Assembly: GCA_035271585.1 (NCBI GenBank)
Contig: DATERL010000098.1
Span: forward strand, 1 to 64,000
Source of the DNA: Roseimarinus sp035271585
GTDB taxonomy: Bacteria; Bacteroidota; Bacteroidia; Bacteroidales; Prolixibacteraceae
DNA length: 64,000 nt
Direction: 5' to 3'
The notes under the pieces were generated by a model that was not told where the DNA came from, made no database searches, and saw nothing but the letters and a program-made list of their open reading frames with translations. Below, in pieces: positions 9,105 through 17,180 of the stretch; within the stretch, counting starts at the first letter, position 1; each line of letters opens with the position of its first letter. Position numbers and translations under genes: made by a program.

Positions 9105-10575
9105 CGCTAATGAGTCTTTCAACGGTTAACTTTGAACTAATCACGGCCATGGGCAGTCCTGTGCCGGGTACAGTGGATGCCCCTACATAATAGGTATTCG
9201 TATAATGCTCATCCTTGTTTGACGGGCGAAACCAGGCAATCTGGTTTAAATCGTGCGCCAAACCCAAACCGCTACCCTTGTAGAGGTTAAACATATTGCC
9301 CCAATGCTCGGGCGAAAGAATGGTTTTTGACTCGATCATTTCGTTAAGATTATAACCTGTTCGTATCGAAAGATCGTCAATAATGTTTTGAGCAATAATT
9401 TCGCGGTCGCTATAATCGGGTTTAAATCGCAGGTCGGGCGATGGACACAGTATAAATAGGCTTTCCTTCCCTTCGGGTGCATAATCGAGGTTACTTTTCG
9501 ACTGCACGTTAACGTAATAATAGGGTTTATCAAACGATACTTTATTTTTAAAAACCCCTTTCGCATACTGATCAAAGTTATTGCCCAAGAAATAGTTATG
9601 GTGCTGCAACTTGTCGAGTTTTTGATTAATGCCCAAATAAATGGTAAGCGGTGCCATGGTCCACTTCATTTTATCGAGTTTTTTCTCGGTAAACTTAGGG
9701 TTCTTCAAAATTTTACCTCTGAACCACGCCGCATCGGAATTGATCACGTAATAATCGGCTTTCCACTCCATTCCAGTTGAATCAACCAAAGCATCGATTT
9801 TACCGGCCGATGTTTTTGCCTCAACAATCTCGGTGTTGAAATAAAAATCGACCCCTTTTTCACGTAGAATTCTGAAAAGCCCTTCCACTATTTTATACAT
9901 TCCGCCCTTTACGTTGTGGTATCCATCGTGCTTCAGCTCAACGTAATTGAGCAGCGAAAAAATGGCCGGGGTATCGAAAGGCGTTGCACCAAGGAAAAAA
10001 CCAACCAAGGAAAAAACCATGCGTGCTTCTTTCGATTCAAAACTACTGCACAACTCGCTCCACATGGTTTTCAACAACAATGGGCTATGTTTTAAAGGAA
10101 CAGTGACCAACTGACCCAAGTAATCAAATAAAGAATTGAAATTTCGGTGAATAATTTTCCCTTCGGTATCGTGAAAAAGTTGACCCGTTTTTTTGAGGTG
10201 TTTTTCAATTTTTACCCTAAAGTTGGGTTCCACATCTTCAAACTCCTTTGTGAGTTTATCGAGGTCTTTATATATGGTAAAGGTTTTTGGAATCCCATCA
10301 ATGTTCACAGTAAAAAGCGGTTCGAGCTCAATAAATTCGAAGGGGTATTTAATGCCAGTGCTTTTTACCAGCTCGTCGAACTCATAACTCATGCTAAAAA
10401 AGGTAGGTCCCAAATCGAATTTAAAGCCATCTTTCGAAAGCAAGTTTAAGCGCCCACCGGCCTGATGATATTGATCAAGCATTTTCACCTTATAACCTTC
10501 AGATACCAATCGCAGAGCGGTACTTAGGCCACCCAACCCGGTACCCACAATCAATATTTCTTTTTTATTCACCAT
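9079..10575 (-). CDS. crtI: Phytoene desaturase
   Basis: 498 residues, the usual CrtI length. The N-terminus has the FAD dinucleotide motif GTGLGGLSTALRL followed by AGGR. The C-terminus has the conserved VGASTVPGTGLPMAVISSKL, where bacterial CrtI enzymes carry a PGxGxP signature. CrtI turns phytoene into lycopene or a related red polyene at the membrane. Divergent from the second desaturase across a 157-bp promoter region, and upstream of crtB in one operon. The start is the ATG with a run of AAA upstream, as expected in Bacteroidota, which make little use of Shine-Dalgarno sequences. Confidence 0.93.
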   Translation of the reverse strand: MVNKKEILIVGTGLGGLSTALRLVSEGYKVKMLDQYHQAGGRLNLLSKDGFKFDLGPTFFSMSYEFDELVKSTGIKYPFEFIELEPLFTVNIDGIPKTFTIYKDLDKLTKEFEDVEPNFRVKIEKHLKKTGQLFHDTEGKIIHRNFNSLFDYLGQLVTVPLKHSPLLLKTMWSELCSSFESKEARMVFSLVGFFLGATPFDTPAIFSLLNYVELKHDGYHNVKGGMYKIVEGLFRILREKGVDFYFNTEIVEAKTSAGKIDALVDSTGMEWKADYYVINSDAAWFRGKILKNPKFTEKKLDKMKWTMAPLTIYLGINQKLDKLQHHNYFLGNNFDQYAKGVFKNKVSFDKPYYYVNVQSKSNLDYAPEGKESLFILCPSPDLRFKPDYSDREIIAQNIIDDLSIRTGYNLNEMIESKTILSPEHWGNMFNLYKGSGLGLAHDLNQIAWFRPSNKDEHYTNTYYVGASTVPGTGLPMAVISSKLTVERLISDDRKLHKK

Positions 10576-10623
10576 TTAAAAACGATTATTATTTTCTCCA
10601 GTTTGTTATTCACTAATTATTTG

Positions 10624-10638
10624 TTGAATTTAGTTCAA
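10624..10638. promoter_or_regulatory. Palindromic operator candidate in the divergent crtI-crtD promoter region
   Basis: TTGAATTTAGTTCAA has 5-bp inverted half sites (TTGAA/TTCAA) around a 5-bp spacer, 49-63 bp before the crtI start. The TTAGTTCAAT part is repeated exactly at 8038-8047 before the TspO-like gene. Light- or B12-responsive MerR-type regulators control carotenoid genes in several phyla. Whether one acts here is not visible. Confidence 0.35.
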
Positions 10639-10674
10639 TAATTCACGAATGTCAATTTATGTAATAAAACTTTT

Positions 10675-10704
10675 TTAAACACGAATTGTTCTATATTTGT
10701 TTAA
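10675..10704 (+). promoter_or_regulatory. Promoter of the CrtD-like gene with overlapping inverted repeat
   Basis: TATATTTG at 10692-10699 fits the Bacteroidota -7 consensus TAnnTTTG and lies 34 bp before the ATG. It overlaps one arm of an inverted repeat, TTAAACA (10675-10681) and TGTTTAA (10698-10704), 16 bp apart. That is the layout expected of a repressor site covering the promoter. Confidence 0.5.
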
Positions 10705-10732
10705 CTTTTTTCTACAATAATATAAACAAAAA

Positions 10733-12202
10733 ATGAAATCTGCAACAATAATTGGATCAGGAATAGGAGGAATAGCAGCTGCAATACGGTTATCGATAAA
10801 AGGTTATCGTGTAAAGGTATTCGAAAAAGCAGCTACGCCGGGAGGTAAAATTGCTCAATTCGAAGATCAGGGTTACCGTTTCGACACGGGGCCATCGTTG
10901 TTCACTTTGCCCATATTGGTGAATGAGCTATTTGCGCTTGCAGGCCGTAATCCCAACGATTACCTCGAGGTGAAAGAGTTGCCCGTAACCTGCAACTATT
11001 ATTTTGCCGATGGTAAAAATATCAAAGCATGGAGCAAACGCGAAAAGTTTATCGATGAAGTAGTCGGGTCGGGCATATCGCGAAAAGTTATTGAAGACTA
11101 CCTCGAAAAACAATCCTTCCTTTACAACCACACCAGCGATTTTTTCCTGTTCAACTCCATCCATAAGGTATCAACCTACATTGGCGATGCCGGACAAAAA
11201 AGCTTAAAGGCTTTGCACCGACTCGACGCATTTACAAGCATGCACCAACGCAACGAAAAAACTTTTGGCGAACATCACCTCACCCAATTGTTCGATCGTT
11301 ATGCCACTTACAATGGCAGCGACCCTTACCGCGCGCCGGCTACACTGAACATGATTGCTCATCTTGAACACAACACCGGCGCTTTTTTTCCAGCAAACGG
11401 CATGTACGGCATTGTAAGTGCTTTAACTAAATTGGCCATTGAACTGGGTGTTGAGTTTCATTTTAACGAAGCGGTAAAAACCATTACCATCTTTGGGAAC
11501 GAAATTACGGCTGTTTATACCGAGAAACAAAGCTACCCTACCGATTTGCTAATTAACGATACCGACGTAAGCTATTTTTATCGCCACTTGCTCCCCAACA
11601 AACCAATGTTCAATAAACTTTCGAAACGCGAACGTTCGTCGAGCGCACTGATTTTTTACTGGGGAATTAATTACCAGTCGGAACTCGATGTGCACAATAT
11701 TCTTTTTAGCGACAATTACAAAGCCGAATTCGATGGATTGTTCCAAACTAAAACCTTTGCCAACGACCTCACCGTTTACATTTTTATAAGTAAAAAAGTG
11801 GTTGAAAGCGATGCTCCAGCCGGTAAAGAAAACTGGTTTGTGATGGTAAACGCTCCCGAAAATACAGGTCAAGACTGGGATGCAATGACCCAACAAGCGA
11901 GAAAAATAATTCTCGATAAAATTGAAAAAACATTGGGTGTTCATGTGTCGGCAAAAATTGAATGCGAAAAAGTGATGACCCCCGTTGATATTGAAGCCCG
12001 AACGGCTTCGGTAAACGGCTCGTTATACGGGCACAGCTCAAATAGCGCAATGGCTGCATTTTTACGCCACCCCAATTTTAGCCGGAAGTATAAAAATTTG
12101 TATTTTGTGGGCGGAAGCATTCACCCTGGCGGAGGCATTCCACTTTGTATGGCTTCGGCCAAAATTGTGGATAAACTGATTGAAGAAAACGGAGGGGAGT
12201 AG
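10733..12202 (+). CDS. crtD: CrtD-like carotenoid desaturase (CrtI family)
   Basis: 489 residues. GSGIGGIAAAIRLSIKG at the N-terminus is the FAD-binding motif, followed by PGGK. The C-terminal FVGGSIHPGGGIPLCMASAKI is the form seen in 1-hydroxycarotenoid 3,4-desaturases (CrtD) rather than in the crtI product, where the equivalent region reads VPGTGLP. It would add a double bond next to a hydroxylated end group. This fits the hydratase gene that follows. It could instead be a second general carotene desaturase or isomerase. It is divergent from crtI and in the same direction as the hydratase-acyltransferase-glycosyltransferase trio. Confidence 0.75.
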   Translation: MKSATIIGSGIGGIAAAIRLSIKGYRVKVFEKAATPGGKIAQFEDQGYRFDTGPSLFTLPILVNELFALAGRNPNDYLEVKELPVTCNYYFADGKNIKAWSKREKFIDEVVGSGISRKVIEDYLEKQSFLYNHTSDFFLFNSIHKVSTYIGDAGQKSLKALHRLDAFTSMHQRNEKTFGEHHLTQLFDRYATYNGSDPYRAPATLNMIAHLEHNTGAFFPANGMYGIVSALTKLAIELGVEFHFNEAVKTITIFGNEITAVYTEKQSYPTDLLINDTDVSYFYRHLLPNKPMFNKLSKRERSSSALIFYWGINYQSELDVHNILFSDNYKAEFDGLFQTKTFANDLTVYIFISKKVVESDAPAGKENWFVMVNAPENTGQDWDAMTQQARKIILDKIEKTLGVHVSAKIECEKVMTPVDIEARTASVNGSLYGHSSNSAMAAFLRHPNFSRKYKNLYFVGGSIHPGGGIPLCMASAKIVDKLIEENGGE

Positions 12203-12458
12203 ATTGTTGGATATTCGGATTATTAGATTAATAGACTATTAAATTAAGACCAAAAACATTAATAATGAGCGACATATTGTTTCGAACGGGTAAGCTATTA
12301 TGCGCTGATTATTAAAGATAAATATAGATGCTAAGAACTATTATTAATTAGAACTAACCTTTTAAATTAGCAATAAACACTGATTATTTGGGCTTTAAAA
12401 ACATTTGATAGAACAATAATAAGTTCCAACTACTTATTTTAAAATGAAGCATTAAATT
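12203..12458. other. Spacer before the hydratase trio
   Basis: No gene is seen in 256 bp. The stretch ggattattagattaatagac...aattaagac...gcgacata resembles a piece of the spacer after rapA (about 57865-57945), so it is probably part of a decayed dispersed repeat. Confidence 0.35.
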
Positions 12459-13115
12459 ATGAAACGAATTGTCAATTATTTCAAAAATCTCGAAGCAAAA
12501 GAGGCCACCAAGTTTCTGATTATTTTTTATGTTGTTGGAACAATGGGTTTTTTAATTCCGCAAACGCGCGACCTTTTTGAAAAGCTCATCCCACTTTCGC
12601 TGGCCATCAATATATTTATGCTGCTGTTGTTCCATCCCAAGTTCGACCGTAGGCACATCACTTTTTTTTCGGCAATTATTATACTTACCATAGCGATTGA
12701 AGCCATTGGGGTAAAAACCGGCCTTTTATTTGGCGATTATCAATATGAAAAATCGCTGTCGGTAAAAGTTTTTGAAACACCCATATTAATAGGTTTCAAC
12801 TGGCTCATGCTAAGCTACGGCGCCGTTTACCTGATTCGTACTAAGCCGGTGTTGCGAAAATTCATCCCCATTTTAACGGGCATAATCATGACTGGCTTCG
12901 ATTACGTTATGGAGCCTGTTGCCATGAAAACTGGTATGTGGGACTGGGCTGCAGGCATTGTGCCTTTGCAAAACTATGTGTTGTGGTTTGTAATTGCCAC
13001 CATTATTGGTGCCGCATACGAACTCTTCAATATTAACACCAACAACCGTGTAGCCGGTATCGTATTCGTTTTGCAGTTAATATTTTTCGCCATTCTCAAT
13101 ATTTTTCTCCGATGA
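12459..13115 (+). CDS. cruF: CruF-like carotenoid 1,2-hydratase (DUF422 family)
   Basis: 218 residues with seven or so hydrophobic helices. The motifs TGLLFGDYQYEKSL, PILIGFNWLMLSYG, TGFDYVMEPVAMKTGMWDW and AYELFNINTNN are those of the DUF422/CruF membrane family. CruF hydrates the terminal double bond of acyclic carotenes to give a 1'-hydroxy end group. That provides the substrate for 3,4-desaturation by CrtD and the oxygen for glycosylation. The gene ends in ATGA, overlapping the next start by 4 bp, so translation is coupled. Confidence 0.8.
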   Translation: MKRIVNYFKNLEAKEATKFLIIFYVVGTMGFLIPQTRDLFEKLIPLSLAINIFMLLLFHPKFDRRHITFFSAIIILTIAIEAIGVKTGLLFGDYQYEKSLSVKVFETPILIGFNWLMLSYGAVYLIRTKPVLRKFIPILTGIIMTGFDYVMEPVAMKTGMWDWAAGIVPLQNYVLWFVIATIIGAAYELFNINTNNRVAGIVFVLQLIFFAILNIFLR

Positions 13116-13729
13116 TAAAGGCAAATCACCATTGGTTTTTCATTCGCTTTTTCGATGGCTTTACCAAACGAAAATTGAAAAGTGATTTTCACCACGTAAA
13201 CACTGTGGGCCAATGGAATGAAAGTGAGAAAGCCGCTTTGATAATTGGCAACCACGTGAGCTGGTGGGATGGGTTTTGGGCAATATACCTCAACAAACGT
13301 TTTTTAAATAAACGCTTTCATGTAATGATGCTCGAAGAGCAATTGGCCGAACGGCGGCTCTTTACTAAAACAGGTGCTTTTTCAATCAATCCTGGCAACC
13401 GGTCGGTAATCGAAAGTATCGACTACACCGCAAAACTGCTGAGCAACAATGAAAATTGCGTGGTGCTTTTTCCTCAGGGGAAAATCAACAGCCTGTACCA
13501 AAACAAAATCTGTTTCGAAAAAGGAATTGAAAAAATTTTGCAGAAAAGCCCTGCTGTTCAGCTCTTATTTTACGTGGCCATGGTCGATTACTTTTCGGAA
13601 CAAAAACCTGAACTTACCTTCTATTTAAAAGAAATTGAATACCAAAAATACAGCACAGAAGAAATCAATTCGCTGTACCAACTTTTTTATAACGAATGCA
13701 TTGAACATCAAACATGTAAAAACCAATGA
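13112..13729 (+). CDS. Lysophospholipid acyltransferase-family protein, possible carotenoid-glycoside acyltransferase
   Basis: 205 residues. The PlsC-type motif I is NHVSWWDG (His-x4-Asp), followed by INPGNRSVIES and VVLFPQGKINS, the usual motif III. These enzymes move acyl groups to a hydroxyl. It lies between and overlaps (ATGA on both sides) the CruF-like and glycosyltransferase genes. A role in acylating a carotenoid sugar, as CruD does for chlorobactene glucoside, is therefore more likely than general phospholipid synthesis. It is short for the family but keeps the catalytic core. The substrate is inference. Confidence 0.75.
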   Translation: MIKANHHWFFIRFFDGFTKRKLKSDFHHVNTVGQWNESEKAALIIGNHVSWWDGFWAIYLNKRFLNKRFHVMMLEEQLAERRLFTKTGAFSINPGNRSVIESIDYTAKLLSNNENCVVLFPQGKINSLYQNKICFEKGIEKILQKSPAVQLLFYVAMVDYFSEQKPELTFYLKEIEYQKYSTEEINSLYQLFYNECIEHQTCKNQ

Positions 13730-14823
13730 TAATAGCCGGGTACATATTATTTGCCTTTTTGGTGCTTCGCTTTTTGGTGGTGCTGGCCAATTACTGGTAT
13801 CAACCCTTTTTGCCCGAAGTGAATAAGGAACAACAATGGCCCAAGGTGTCGGTGCTGATACCTGCACGCAACGAAGCCAACAACTTACCTACCCTATTAA
13901 AGTGTTTGACAGACCTCGATTATCCCGACTTTGAAACCATTGTATGTAACGACCATTCGACCGATAACACCGAAGCTGTTTTGCAAAAACACCAGCAAGA
14001 ATTTCATCACTTGAGTTATTTTAACAACGAGCCTTTGCCCGAAAGTTGGATTGGGAAAAACTTTGCCTGCCACCAACTGGCACAAAAAGCCAGCGGCCAA
14101 TTTCTGCTGTTTTTAGATGCCGATGTACAAGTAAAACCCCAACTGCTAAAAAAAACTGTTGCTTTCGTTCAAAAACGAGACATCAAATTACTTTCAATAT
14201 TTCCTCAACAAATTATCGAAAGCGAAGGCGAATGGAAAACTGTTCCGCTGATGAACTGGATTCTGCTTACTTTTTTACCCCTGCCCCTTGTGCGCTGGCG
14301 TTGGTTTTCATCGCTATCGGCAGCCAACGGGCAACTGATGCTTTTCGATGCCCAGAACTACCGTCAAAACCAATGGCACCAACAAGTTGCCAATCGCAAT
14401 GTTGAAGACATACTAATTGCCCGCAGCATGAAAAAACGCAAAATGAGCATTGCGGTTTTGTTGGGCAATAACGATATTGCCTGTCGCATGTATCCTTCGT
14501 ACCAACAGGCCATTAAGGGTTTTGCACTCAACATGCACCAATATTTTGGTGGCAGCCGGCTTTGGATGGCGTTTTTTGTGGCAGCAAGCTGGTTAAGGTT
14601 GCCCTATTTCGTATTGAGCACACAATACTTATTGCTGGCCATTTCGATACTGCTAATTGTGTTGATGAAGTTGATGTACGCTTCGCTCAGCCTTTATCCT
14701 TCAAAAAAAGTGTTTTTTCATCACTTTAACCAACTGTTTTCGTTACTCAAAATTGCTCAACTAAACATTCGAAACGGACGAAAAGGAAACATTGAATGGA
14801 AAGGACGAAAGTATAAAGTTTAA
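13726..14823 (+). CDS. Membrane glycosyltransferase family 2, possible carotenoid glycosyltransferase
   Basis: 365 residues. An N-terminal hydrophobic helix is followed by a GT2 domain: KVSVLIPARNEANNLP, IVCNDHSTDNT, FLDADVQVKP (the DxD) and RNVEDILIARSMKK. Two further helices lie near the C-terminus. This plan is like the CrtQ/CruC enzymes that attach glucose to hydroxylated carotenoids. The start overlaps the acyltransferase stop (ATGA), which makes it the third gene of a coupled trio. A general lipid glycosyltransferase cannot be excluded. Confidence 0.78.
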   Translation: MIIAGYILFAFLVLRFLVVLANYWYQPFLPEVNKEQQWPKVSVLIPARNEANNLPTLLKCLTDLDYPDFETIVCNDHSTDNTEAVLQKHQQEFHHLSYFNNEPLPESWIGKNFACHQLAQKASGQFLLFLDADVQVKPQLLKKTVAFVQKRDIKLLSIFPQQIIESEGEWKTVPLMNWILLTFLPLPLVRWRWFSSLSAANGQLMLFDAQNYRQNQWHQQVANRNVEDILIARSMKKRKMSIAVLLGNNDIACRMYPSYQQAIKGFALNMHQYFGGSRLWMAFFVAASWLRLPYFVLSTQYLLLAISILLIVLMKLMYASLSLYPSKKVFFHHFNQLFSLLKIAQLNIRNGRKGNIEWKGRKYKV

Positions 14824-15179
14824 GAAAAGACATTCATTGATATTTGAAGCTTCCAATACTTCACTCATATCGGGTCATTTGATTATCACATTTTTTATTT
14901 ATCTTCTGTCTTTCGTCTTTCATTTTCCGTCTTTTGTAACCATTCCTTGTTCCTTATTATTTATTCCTTGTTGAATTTTATTGCCTTCCGACCATAGATC
15001 ATTATCTCAATTATGATTTGGCTACCGTGGTTGGGGATTTAATGTTCGCCATTGCCCCTATAAATATTTGACCCGTAACGGGTCATTTGATTGACATATT
15101 TTTTATTTGTCTTTCGTCTTCAGTCTTCTGTCTTCTGTCTTACATCTCTCGTCTTCAGTCTTTTGCAACCACTCCTTGT
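14824..15179. repeat. Gene-free spacer with direct repeats
   Basis: No gene is seen. Cgggtcatttgatt occurs at 14871-14884 and 15079-15092. Each copy runs into a pyrimidine-rich tract of repeated gtctt/cgtctt blocks and ends near a ccattccttgtt or ccactccttgtt sequence, so about 100 bp is duplicated imperfectly. The 18 bp at 15013-15030 recur inverted and exact at 62018-62035. This is dispersed repetitive DNA. Confidence 0.6.
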
Positions 15180-16283
15180 TCAATGTATTCCGCTTCCATC
15201 TAAAACTCCAACAGGAGAATTGCTGCAAGTGTAGCAAACCGCTTTACCATCAATGGTTACAGTGCGAGAACTCATCACGCTTTCGCCACAACGGGCGCAA
15301 ATTGCGCTATCGTGAATGGGTGCAAAGGCAGGTATTTCAACTTTTACGTTTTGAATACTGAACAAGCCTTCGAATGGCAGTTGCAGTGTGCCAAAAGCAC
15401 GTTTTACGGCAGCTTCTTTATAATCGGCAAGCATTTGCGGATTGCGGTTTTGTTCCACAACTACCTTTTGGTACAAATGCTGAAAAGCAGGAAAACTATC
15501 CTTGATCAATTGTTGCGATTCGGGTTTTGAACACAGTCGCAAACCATTTCCATCGCGGCGGGTAAGGGTGAAAGCCGTTTTGCCTAAATCGTTAAATATA
15601 AGGGCGTTGTTACCAAACGTACATCCGCTTACAAATTGCACTCCGTCTGAAAAACAATTGTTGGTTTCGGTAATGGCCAACAAACCTTCCATACCGTCCG
15701 ATTCGGCTTTGAGCTGCTGCATGGCATAAGTGGCCGCCATTATTCCCATGGCCAGTCCCGGGCAAAAATGTCCGTGCATTTGTGCTGCTTTAATGAGTAA
15801 CCTATCGGTTTGGCCGCGTTCAATATTATTACGTATTTCGATACGCGGATCTGATTTAAGTACCGAAATGTGTGCGGGATTTTCTTCGCATACATCAGCA
15901 AACAAGGAGGTGTCGGCGCATTTAATGTCGATAACCGGCGTATTGTTCAGCGCATCGAGGCCTTCAACAAGCAGCGTATTTCCTTCCCGCCCAAGCAACT
16001 TCACGGTAGTTACGCCAATGAGCGATGGTCGGCGCGGACTGCGCGAGGCGAACACCCCCCGCTCCTCGCCCGAGTGGGTGATGCCTTTTAAATGCCCAAC
16101 TTCGGAACGGTCGAAATAGAAAACCACATCGATGTATTCACAAGCTTCGATACGGTACAAGGCTTCGGCGAATTGTGGATGCACCACAATGCTACTTGTT
16201 TCGGCTTTGATATTGGCTGGACTGGTCGATGTATCGAATTGGTTTATTACCCGTGCAACTTCTGTTATCGTGTTAAATTTCAT
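15180..16283 (-). CDS. TrmO-like domain fused to FmdE domain with C-terminal zinc ribbon
   Basis: 367 residues in three parts. Residues 29-121 read as a TrmO/TsaA (UPF0066) domain: IVVHPQFAEAL, then RGVFASRSPRRPSLIG (75-90), the SAM-binding signature of the tRNA t6A37 methyltransferase family, then VEGLDALNNTPVIDIK. Residues 155-300 are an FmdE domain with HGHFCPGLAMG (170-180) and TETNNCFSDGVQFVSGCTFGN. Residues 329-353 have CxxC...CxxC, a zinc ribbon. FmdE genes were first seen in molybdenum formylmethanofuran dehydrogenase operons and their exact role is unclear. Here the gene ends an operon for TonB/ABC metal-chelate uptake, so a job in handling an imported metal complex or modifying its ligand is plausible inference. 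Confidence 0.82.
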   Translation of the reverse strand: MKFNTITEVARVINQFDTSTSPANIKAETSSIVVHPQFAEALYRIEACEYIDVVFYFDRSEVGHLKGITHSGEERGVFASRSPRRPSLIGVTTVKLLGREGNTLLVEGLDALNNTPVIDIKCADTSLFADVCEENPAHISVLKSDPRIEIRNNIERGQTDRLLIKAAQMHGHFCPGLAMGIMAATYAMQQLKAESDGMEGLLAITETNNCFSDGVQFVSGCTFGNNALIFNDLGKTAFTLTRRDGNGLRLCSKPESQQLIKDSFPAFQHLYQKVVVEQNRNPQMLADYKEAAVKRAFGTLQLPFEGLFSIQNVKVEIPAFAPIHDSAICARCGESVMSSRTVTIDGKAVCYTCSNSPVGVLDGSGIH

Positions 16284-16294
16284 GCAATTGATTA

Positions 16295-17056
16295 TTAGTT
16301 TAAACCCTTTGGAACGACAAACAGTTGCTCCCCGGTTTTAATAATTTCAACTTTAATATCGTATAACTTTTCGAGATTATTTTCGGTAATTGTTTCGCGC
16401 CCACCGGCAGCAAACAACTGGCCATTTTTAATCATCAAAATTTTATCGGCATACCGGCTGGCCAGGTTAATATCGTGTAAAGCAATAACTACCGTAATAC
16501 CCTTTTGTGTTAGTTTTTTCAATAGTTCGAGCACTTCAACCTGGTGTTTAATATCGAGGTTTGAAGTGGGTTCGTCGAGCAGCAAAATATTTGGCTCTTG
16601 TGCCAATGCACGGGCCATATAAACGGCCTGCTGTTGCCCTCCGCTAAGTTTACTGAAGGACTTCATGGCAATGGGTTCAAGGTGCAGTTTTTTAATCACC
16701 TCGGCAGTAACGCTGAGGTCTTTTTCCGAAGGGCTCCAATTAATATAAGGTTTGCGCCCCAACAGAACAACATCAAAAACATTGAGTGCACTTTGGCGGT
16801 TTTCGTTTTGCGGAATATAAGCCATTTCGCGTGCCAATTCAGATGGCAGGTAGCAATCGATTGCTTTGTTTTCGATCATCACAACACCTTTTTGCGTTTT
16901 CAGCAAGCCATTCATACATTTAATAAGCGTGCTTTTACCCGAGCCATTGGGGCCGACCAATGCAACCAATTCGCCCTCAGCAATTGCAAAATCAATTTGA
17001 TCGAGCGTGGGTGTGCCGTTATAGCTAAACGATATATTTTGAATACTGATCTTCAT
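16295..17056 (-). CDS. ABC transporter ATPase of the FecE/BtuD metal-chelate class
   Basis: 253 residues. Walker A is GPNGSGKST (35-43), the signature is LSGGQQQAVYMARAL, Walker B is ILLLDEP and the switch histidine is in VVIALHDINLA. The sequence AYIPQNENRQSALNVFDVVLLGRKPYI is typical of ATPases for iron-siderophore, cobalamin or molybdate-type importers. It powers the permease encoded upstream. It lies 11 bp before the FmdE fusion gene and 16 bp after a 35-residue ORF. Confidence 0.92.
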   Translation of the reverse strand: MKISIQNISFSYNGTPTLDQIDFAIAEGELVALVGPNGSGKSTLIKCMNGLLKTQKGVVMIENKAIDCYLPSELAREMAYIPQNENRQSALNVFDVVLLGRKPYINWSPSEKDLSVTAEVIKKLHLEPIAMKSFSKLSGGQQQAVYMARALAQEPNILLLDEPTSNLDIKHQVEVLELLKKLTQKGITVVIALHDINLASRYADKILMIKNGQLFAAGGRETITENNLEKLYDIKVEIIKTGEQLFVVPKGLN

Positions 17057-17072
17057 TCCATTTAATTAAAAA

Positions 17073-17180
17073 TTACTGGTTTCTCATGCCTGCCAAGCTG
17101 TTGCGGGGGAACTGGCCACCCCCAATAGCCATCGGAGTAATCATTCTTGTTTGTAAGATACTTCTCATGGCTCGTTTCAT
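17073..17180 (-). CDS. Small ORF (35 residues) in the metal-chelate transport operon
   Basis: The ORF starts at an ATG whose last bases form the TGA of the permease gene (ATGA overlap) and stops 16 bp before the ATPase start. It fills the gap between them exactly. It begins MKRAMRSILQTRM and continues ITPMAIGGGQFPRNSLAGMRNQ. It is basic, has no cysteine and no membrane segment, and has a Gly-Gly-Gly motif in the middle. No homology is recognised. It could be a real small protein or peptide of the transport system, or a chance ORF in a spacer. Tight coupling on both sides argues for the former. Confidence 0.45.
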   Translation of the reverse strand: MKRAMRSILQTRMITPMAIGGGQFPRNSLAGMRNQ

